From: Sporosarcina jeotgali
GTDB lineage: Bacteria; Bacillota; Bacilli; Bacillales_A; Planococcaceae
NCBI RefSeq assembly: GCF_033304595.1
Contig: NZ_CP116341.1
Span: forward strand, 2,893,001-2,957,000
DNA: 64,000 bases
Direction: 5' to 3'
A program made the position numbers and the translations under genes. Of the stretch, positions 58,784-64,000 are shown one piece after another. The notes under the pieces were generated by a model. It was given only the letters and a program-made list of their open reading frames with translations, searched no databases and was not told where the DNA came from. How positions within the stretch are numbered: the stretch's first letter is position 1; each line of letters starts with the position of its first letter.

Positions 58784-60643
58784 ATGAAATTACTGGAACG
58801 ATTAAAAACAGAAGTCCTGACAGCGGATGGTGCAATGGGGACGCTTCTTTACGCTGAAGGACTGGACTTTTGCTATGAACAATTAAATGTTGAAAAGCCG
58901 GGTGTCATTCAAGGGATCCATGAACAATATATACAAGCCGGAGCGGATATTATCCAAACCAATACTTATAGTGCTAACTCCTATAAACTTGCTCGCTACG
59001 GTCTGGAGCATCGAGTACAGGAATTTAACGAGGCTGGTATTCAGATTGCTAAACAAGCTGCAGCAGCTGGCGGTCAATACGTGCTCGGTACAATCGGAGG
59101 AATCCGGAGTATCCGTAAAAGCGATGCAACGATTGATGAAGTGCTATCGATTGTTCAACAGCAGGCGGAACCGCTGCTTGCAGGTGATCCAGACGGATTA
59201 TTACTGGAAACATACTACGACTTTGAAGAGCTGTCTGCAGTGGTGAAGCACCTTCGAAACCAAACGGATATTCCACTTATTGCCCAAGTCTCCATGCACG
59301 AACCTGGTGTCTTGCAAAATGGGCTGCAATTGAACGATGCCCTGCACCGATTGGACGATTTAGGAGCCGATGTCGTCGGGGTAAATTGCCGACTTGGTCC
59401 ATATCATACAATTCAAGCATTTGAAGGCGTTGAACTTCCCGAGAAGGCATTCTTATCTGCCTTTCCAAACGCTAGTTTGTTAGATGTCGAGGATGGCAGG
59501 ATTGTTTATGTATCTGAAACCGATTACTACGGGCGAGCAGCTCGATTGTTACGGGACGAAGGTGTCCGGCTGATTGGAGGATGCTGCGGAACAACCCCTG
59601 CCCACATTGTCGCCGTGAAATCTCAATTGGCTAATCTGCCGCCCATTACTAAGAAAACTGCAGTTCCGCATAAACCGATTGTTATTCGGGATGCCGAACC
59701 GGCACGTTATGAACCTTTGCACACAAAGGCAAAACGTGAGCGCACAATTCTCGTTGAGCTGGATACACCGCGTCACTTGGAAACTGAAAATTATTTTGAG
59801 GGGGCTCGTCAGCTTCAAGAAGCGGGAGCGCATGCTGTGACAATGGCTGATAATTCTCTCGCTTCCCCGCGGATTAGCAATCTGGCGATGGCGTCTATTG
59901 TGAAGCATCAAGATGATATTCGGCCACTCGTCCACATTACATGCCGGGATCATAATTTGATTGGATTGCAGTCTCACTTGATGGGATTGGACGCATTAGG
60001 AATCCACGACATTTTAGCAGTGACTGGCGACCCTACTAAAATCGGAGACTTTCCCGGGGCAACAGACGTTTATGATGTTTCTAGTCTTGAACTCTTCCAG
60101 CTGATTAAAAAGCTGAATGAAGGAATTTCATTTTCCGGCCGTCCATTACGCAAAAAGGCAAACTTTTCAGTCGCGGGTGCGTTCAATCCGAATGTCCGAG
60201 TCGTAGAACGCGCGGTGAAGCGTCTTGAGAAAAAGATCGAATGCGGTGCTGATTATTTCATAACACAACCGGTCTATACAAAAGAGAAGATTATTGAAAT
60301 CTATGAAGCCGTCAAACATTTGGATACTCCCATTTTCATCGGCATTATGCCGTTAACAAATATTCGAAACGCCGAATTCCTGCATCACGAAGTTCCTGGT
60401 ATTAAGTTATCTGATCAAGTGCTCGAACGCATGAGAGCCTGCGGGGATAATCGGCAGGCATCGACTGCTGAAGGGATTCGAATTGCTCAAGAATTAATTG
60501 ATACAGCTGCATCTTTATTTAATGGCATTTACTTGATTACCCAATTTTTACGTTATGACATGACGGTAGAGCTTGTACATTATATTAACCAGATTGATGC
60601 TGAAAGAGAAAGAGAGGTGCACCATGTCACAACAACTTATTAA
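58784..60643 (+). CDS. yitJ: Bifunctional homocysteine S-methyltransferase and methylenetetrahydrofolate reductase (YitJ)
   Basis: A 619-aa fusion. The N-terminal half is a homocysteine methyltransferase (ADGAMGTLLYAEGLD; zinc cysteines in GVNCRLGP and GGCCGTTPAH near residue 270). The C-terminal half is a MTHFR barrel (LVELDTPRHLETENYFEGA; FSVAGAFNPN). It starts with the ATG after AAGGATG; a TTG two codons earlier is an alternative. It supplies methyl-folate and methionine, is controlled by the SAM riboswitch, and overlaps metH by 20 bp. Confidence 0.95.
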   Translation: MKLLERLKTEVLTADGAMGTLLYAEGLDFCYEQLNVEKPGVIQGIHEQYIQAGADIIQTNTYSANSYKLARYGLEHRVQEFNEAGIQIAKQAAAAGGQYVLGTIGGIRSIRKSDATIDEVLSIVQQQAEPLLAGDPDGLLLETYYDFEELSAVVKHLRNQTDIPLIAQVSMHEPGVLQNGLQLNDALHRLDDLGADVVGVNCRLGPYHTIQAFEGVELPEKAFLSAFPNASLLDVEDGRIVYVSETDYYGRAARLLRDEGVRLIGGCCGTTPAHIVAVKSQLANLPPITKKTAVPHKPIVIRDAEPARYEPLHTKAKRERTILVELDTPRHLETENYFEGARQLQEAGAHAVTMADNSLASPRISNLAMASIVKHQDDIRPLVHITCRDHNLIGLQSHLMGLDALGIHDILAVTGDPTKIGDFPGATDVYDVSSLELFQLIKKLNEGISFSGRPLRKKANFSVAGAFNPNVRVVERAVKRLEKKIECGADYFITQPVYTKEKIIEIYEAVKHLDTPIFIGIMPLTNIRNAEFLHHEVPGIKLSDQVLERMRACGDNRQASTAEGIRIAQELIDTAASLFNGIYLITQFLRYDMTVELVHYINQIDAEREREVHHVTTTY

Positions 60644-63600
60644 AGATGAACTAAAGAAACGAATTCTCGTGATGGATGGTGCGATGGGAACGATGCTGCA
60701 AAATGCAAATCTAACGGCAGAGGACTTCGGCGGTGAAGCATATGAAGGATGCAACGAATATTTGAATCTGACAAAACCCGACGTTTTGACTCGGATTCAC
60801 CATGAATATCTTGAGGCAGGTGCTGATATTATCTGCACGAATACCTTCGGCGGTACGCCTGTCGTGCTGGACGATTACGACTTAGGCAGTGAAGCGGATA
60901 TCATTAACCGACGCGGTGCAGAACTTGCACGCGTTGCAGCGGATGAGTTCTCGACAGCTGAACATCCACGATTCGTCGCAGGAGCAATGGGTCCAACGAC
61001 CAAAACACTGTCTGTAACAGGCGGAATTTCGTTTGACCAACTGGCAAATGATTTCTACGTCCAGGCGAAGGGATTAATCGACGGCGGCTCGGATCTTCTA
61101 TTAATGGAAACCAGCCAAGACATGCTGAATGTTAAAGCTGGCACGATTGGGATCCGCCGGGCTTTTAAAGAAACTGGCCGGGAACTTCCAGTGATGATTT
61201 CTGGAACGATTGAACCGATGGGAACAACATTGGCTGGACAAAGTATTGAAGCCTTCTACGTTTCCATCGAGCACATTAACCCTCTTTCAGTCGGTCTTAA
61301 CTGTGCAACGGGACCTGAATTCATGACGGATCATTTACGTTCTTTATCAGAACTCGCAACAGGGTTTGTCAGCTGCTATCCAAACGCCGGGTTGCCAGAT
61401 GAGGAAGGTCATTATCACGAATCTCCGGAATCGCTTTCGAAAAAACTGGAAGGTTTTGCGGACAAAGGCTGGCTCAATATAGTCGGCGGCTGTTGTGGAA
61501 CAACGCCTGCTCATATTCAAGCAATCCGCTGTGCTGTGGATGGAAAAACTCCACGTCCTCTCCCTGCAGTAACTCATGGACATACCGTCTCAGGTATTGA
61601 ACCGCTTTTGTATGATCCGAGCATGCGTCCGATTTTGATTGGGGAACGGACCAACGTTATTGGTTCACGTAAGTTCAAACAGTTGATTGTCGATGGGAAA
61701 GTGGAGGAAGCGGCTGAAATCGCACGGGCTCAAGTTAAAAACGGCGCCCATGTCATTGACGTTTGTCTCGCTAATCCAGATCGTGATGAGTTAACAGATA
61801 TGACAGATTTCATGAAGGAAGTTGTGAAAAAGATCAAAGCGCCTCTGGTCATTGACTCGACCGACGAAAACGTTATAGAAGAAGCACTGAAGTACTCCCA
61901 GGGCAAAGCAATTATCAACTCCATCAACTTAGAGGATGGCGAAGAGCGCTTCGATGCAGTAATGCCGATTGTTAAGAAGTACGGAGCAGCAGTCGTGGTA
62001 GGGACAATAGATGAAGTCGGTATGGCTGTTACACGGGAACGTAAATTGGAAATCGCCAAAAGATCGTATGATTTACTTACAAACAAGTGGGGACTCGCAC
62101 CTGAAGATATTATTTTCGATCCGCTTGTATTTCCTGTGGGAACAGGAGATGCACAGTATATCGGCTCTGCTGTTGAAACGATTGAAGGAATCCGGCTGAT
62201 TAAAGAACACTTGCCGCGGGCACTCACCGTCCTAGGTGTCAGTAACGTTTCGTTCGGACTGCCTCCTGTAGGGCGTGAAGTATTGAACGCTGTCTATTTG
62301 TATCACTGCACGCAGGCCGGACTGGATTATGCCATTGTAAATACCGAAAAGCTTGAACGCTATGCGTCGATCCCTTCAGAGGAAAACGATATGGCAAATG
62401 CGCTGTTATTTACAACAACCGATGAAACACTCGCAGCCTTCACTGATTTTTACAGAGGAAAGAAGAAAGAAAAAACAGAAGATGATATTCCGAAAACCGT
62501 TCCTGAACGTCTTGCTTATTATGTTGTGGAAGGAACGAAAGAAGGACTGATTCCCGATTTAAATGCCGCACTGAGCCAGTATGATGAGCCTCTCGACATT
62601 ATAAACGGTCCACTTATGAAGGGAATGGCAGAAGTCGGCAGACTGTTTAATACGAATCAGCTGATTGTTGCTGAAGTGCTTCAAAGTGCTGAAGTCATGA
62701 AAGCCTCCGTGTCTTATTTGGAACAGTTCATGGAGAAAAAAGAAGACGACAATGGGAAAGGAAAAATTGTGCTCGCAACTGTAAAAGGGGATGTCCACGA
62801 TATTGGGAAAAACCTTGTGGAAATCATATTAAGCAACAATGGGTTCAAAGTTGTGGACATTGGAATCAAAGTAACACCTGCACAGCTGATTGAAGTCATC
62901 CGGAATGAGAAGCCGGATATTATCGGACTTTCCGGATTACTCGTCAAGTCAGCCCAACAAATGGTGCTGACTGCTCAAGACTTCAAGTCTGCAGGAATTG
63001 ATTTGCCGGTAATGGTAGGCGGCGCTGCACTCACTCGTCGATTTACGGATACTAAAATCGCACCGGAATACGATGGACCTGTCATTTATGCAAAAGACGC
63101 GATGCAAGGATTGGACCTTGCGAACCGTTTACAAGGCGGGGAAAAAGATGCGCTTCTTCTTGAACTAGATCAACAGCTGGAAAAGCGGGCCGCAAATGAT
63201 GCTATTAAAGCAGCTAAGGCTGCTGATAAGGAAACCTCTGCGGTTGCGGTTGCAATCCGTCCTGTGAAAACAGTCCGTTCAGATGCTCCTATTTTCATTC
63301 CGAATGATTGCAGAAAGCGAGTGCTGCGGGATTACTCCATCTCCCACCTCTCCCCTTACGTCAACATGAGGACACTGATTGGACATCATCTGGGACTTCG
63401 CGGGTTTACGGATTCGACATTGAAAAAGCGGGAACCGCGCGCAGTGGAACTGCATGAAATGGTGACTGGATTTTTAGAGTCTGGAAAACTAGGAGCGTCC
63501 GGCTTGTACCAATTCTTCCCTGCTCAAGCGGATGGAGATGACGTCATCATTTATGATCCGCGAAACCAAAAAACTGAAATTGAGCGATTTACATTCCCTC

Positions 63601-64000
63601 GACAACAGCAAGATCCATTTCTTTGTTTGGCTGATTACTTGAAGCCGGTGGATAGCGGTGAAATGGATTACGTTGCGTTCATGCAAGTAACGGCTGGCCA
63701 CGGAGTCCGTGCAGAAGCGGAACGGTTGAAAGCAGAAGGTAAGTTTTTGGAAAGCCACGCGTTTCAAGCGACTGCCCTTGAGCTTGCAGAGGGCTTTGCA
63801 GAACGGGTTCATCAGGAAATCCGTGATCAATGGGGATTCCCAGATGCCACTGATTTCACGATGAAAGACCGGTTTGCAGCAAAATATCAAGGACAGCGAT
63901 TCTCCTTTGGCTATCCTGCCTGTCCAAACTTGGAAGACCAGGCGAAACTGTTTGGGTTATTGAAGCCAGAGGACATTGGAGTTCACTTAACAGAAGAATT
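60624..64000 (+). CDS. metH: Cobalamin-dependent methionine synthase MetH (partial, 3' end outside window)
   Basis: The frame from the ATG at 60624 (after GAGAGGTGCACC) stays open to the window edge, about 1125 residues, so only some 20-25 residues seem missing. In order: homocysteine domain with VGGCCGTTPAH, pterin-binding domain (GERTNVIGSRKFKQ), cobalamin domain with GDVHDIGKN, and the SAM reactivation domain (YFAARYF-type DRFAAKYQGQRFSFGYP). It needs vitamin B12. Presence of both YitJ and MetH implies B12-dependent methionine synthesis fed by methyl-folate. Confidence 0.97.
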   Translation, partial: MSQQLIKDELKKRILVMDGAMGTMLQNANLTAEDFGGEAYEGCNEYLNLTKPDVLTRIHHEYLEAGADIICTNTFGGTPVVLDDYDLGSEADIINRRGAELARVAADEFSTAEHPRFVAGAMGPTTKTLSVTGGISFDQLANDFYVQAKGLIDGGSDLLLMETSQDMLNVKAGTIGIRRAFKETGRELPVMISGTIEPMGTTLAGQSIEAFYVSIEHINPLSVGLNCATGPEFMTDHLRSLSELATGFVSCYPNAGLPDEEGHYHESPESLSKKLEGFADKGWLNIVGGCCGTTPAHIQAIRCAVDGKTPRPLPAVTHGHTVSGIEPLLYDPSMRPILIGERTNVIGSRKFKQLIVDGKVEEAAEIARAQVKNGAHVIDVCLANPDRDELTDMTDFMKEVVKKIKAPLVIDSTDENVIEEALKYSQGKAIINSINLEDGEERFDAVMPIVKKYGAAVVVGTIDEVGMAVTRERKLEIAKRSYDLLTNKWGLAPEDIIFDPLVFPVGTGDAQYIGSAVETIEGIRLIKEHLPRALTVLGVSNVSFGLPPVGREVLNAVYLYHCTQAGLDYAIVNTEKLERYASIPSEENDMANALLFTTTDETLAAFTDFYRGKKKEKTEDDIPKTVPERLAYYVVEGTKEGLIPDLNAALSQYDEPLDIINGPLMKGMAEVGRLFNTNQLIVAEVLQSAEVMKASVSYLEQFMEKKEDDNGKGKIVLATVKGDVHDIGKNLVEIILSNNGFKVVDIGIKVTPAQLIEVIRNEKPDIIGLSGLLVKSAQQMVLTAQDFKSAGIDLPVMVGGAALTRRFTDTKIAPEYDGPVIYAKDAMQGLDLANRLQGGEKDALLLELDQQLEKRAANDAIKAAKAADKETSAVAVAIRPVKTVRSDAPIFIPNDCRKRVLRDYSISHLSPYVNMRTLIGHHLGLRGFTDSTLKKREPRAVELHEMVTGFLESGKLGASGLYQFFPAQADGDDVIIYDPRNQKTEIERFTFPRQQQDPFLCLADYLKPVDSGEMDYVAFMQVTAGHGVRAEAERLKAEGKFLESHAFQATALELAEGFAERVHQEIRDQWGFPDATDFTMKDRFAAKYQGQRFSFGYPACPNLEDQAKLFGLLKPEDIGVHLTEE

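Overview
This 64 kb window is chromosomal DNA of a low-GC Gram-positive bacterium. The gene order, the presence of sigH, ctsR-mcsA-mcsB-clpC, mini-RNase III and rplGB, and the protein sequences point to Bacillales, most likely Planococcaceae (a Sporosarcina-like organism). The species is an inference; no rRNA gene is present to settle it. No mobile element, tRNA, rRNA or CRISPR array was seen.

Layout. Apart from hpaB, everything from 1 to 54741 is on the minus strand and is best read from right to left. Right to left the blocks are: (i) the class III heat-shock operon ctsR-mcsA-mcsB-clpC-radA, then the PIN/TRAM protein gene yacL, isoprenoid genes ispD-ispF, gltX, the cysteine T-box unit cysE-cysS-mrnC-rlmB-rae1, and sigH (54741-39793); (ii) rpmG-secE-nusG-rplK-rplA-rplJ-rplL-ybxB-rpoB-rpoC (39763-27848); (iii) rplGB-rpsL-rpsG-fusA-tuf (27800-23013); (iv) a 1.2 kb gene-free interval holding an unusual 20-bp alternating tandem repeat array; (v) the S10-spc-alpha superoperon rpsJ to rplQ (21772-7485); (vi) ecfA1-ecfA2-ecfT-truA-rplM-rpsI (7211-2947). 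The left edge has an HpaB-type flavin monooxygenase gene, a small mechanosensitive channel gene and a cut-off rhodanese gene. The right end (55-64 kb) is less conserved: a YjbC-type acetyltransferase, an unrecognised 562-aa membrane protein, bioY under a probable BirA operator, a small membrane protein, and a SAM-I riboswitch driving yitJ-metH, the latter cut by the window edge.

How it fits together. The window carries most of the cell's transcription and translation machinery, and it shows many RNA-level controls: an L10 leader with attenuator, probable L13 and S10 leaders, two copies of an L1-type site in front of rplK and rplA, a tRNA-Cys T-box, a SAM-I riboswitch, and unassigned terminator-like hairpins in the rpoB leader, between rpoB and rpoC, and between rplQ and ecfA1. 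The ECF module EcfA1A2T in the ribosomal cluster is the expected energiser for BioY encoded 50 kb away. CtsR boxes occur both before ctsR and, unusually, directly before clpC.

Compared with the Bacillus subtilis order, disA is missing between radA and yacL, and map plus the KOW-protein gene are missing between adk and infA, where a 421-bp non-coding gap remains. The most unusual element is the repeat array at 22421-22940.
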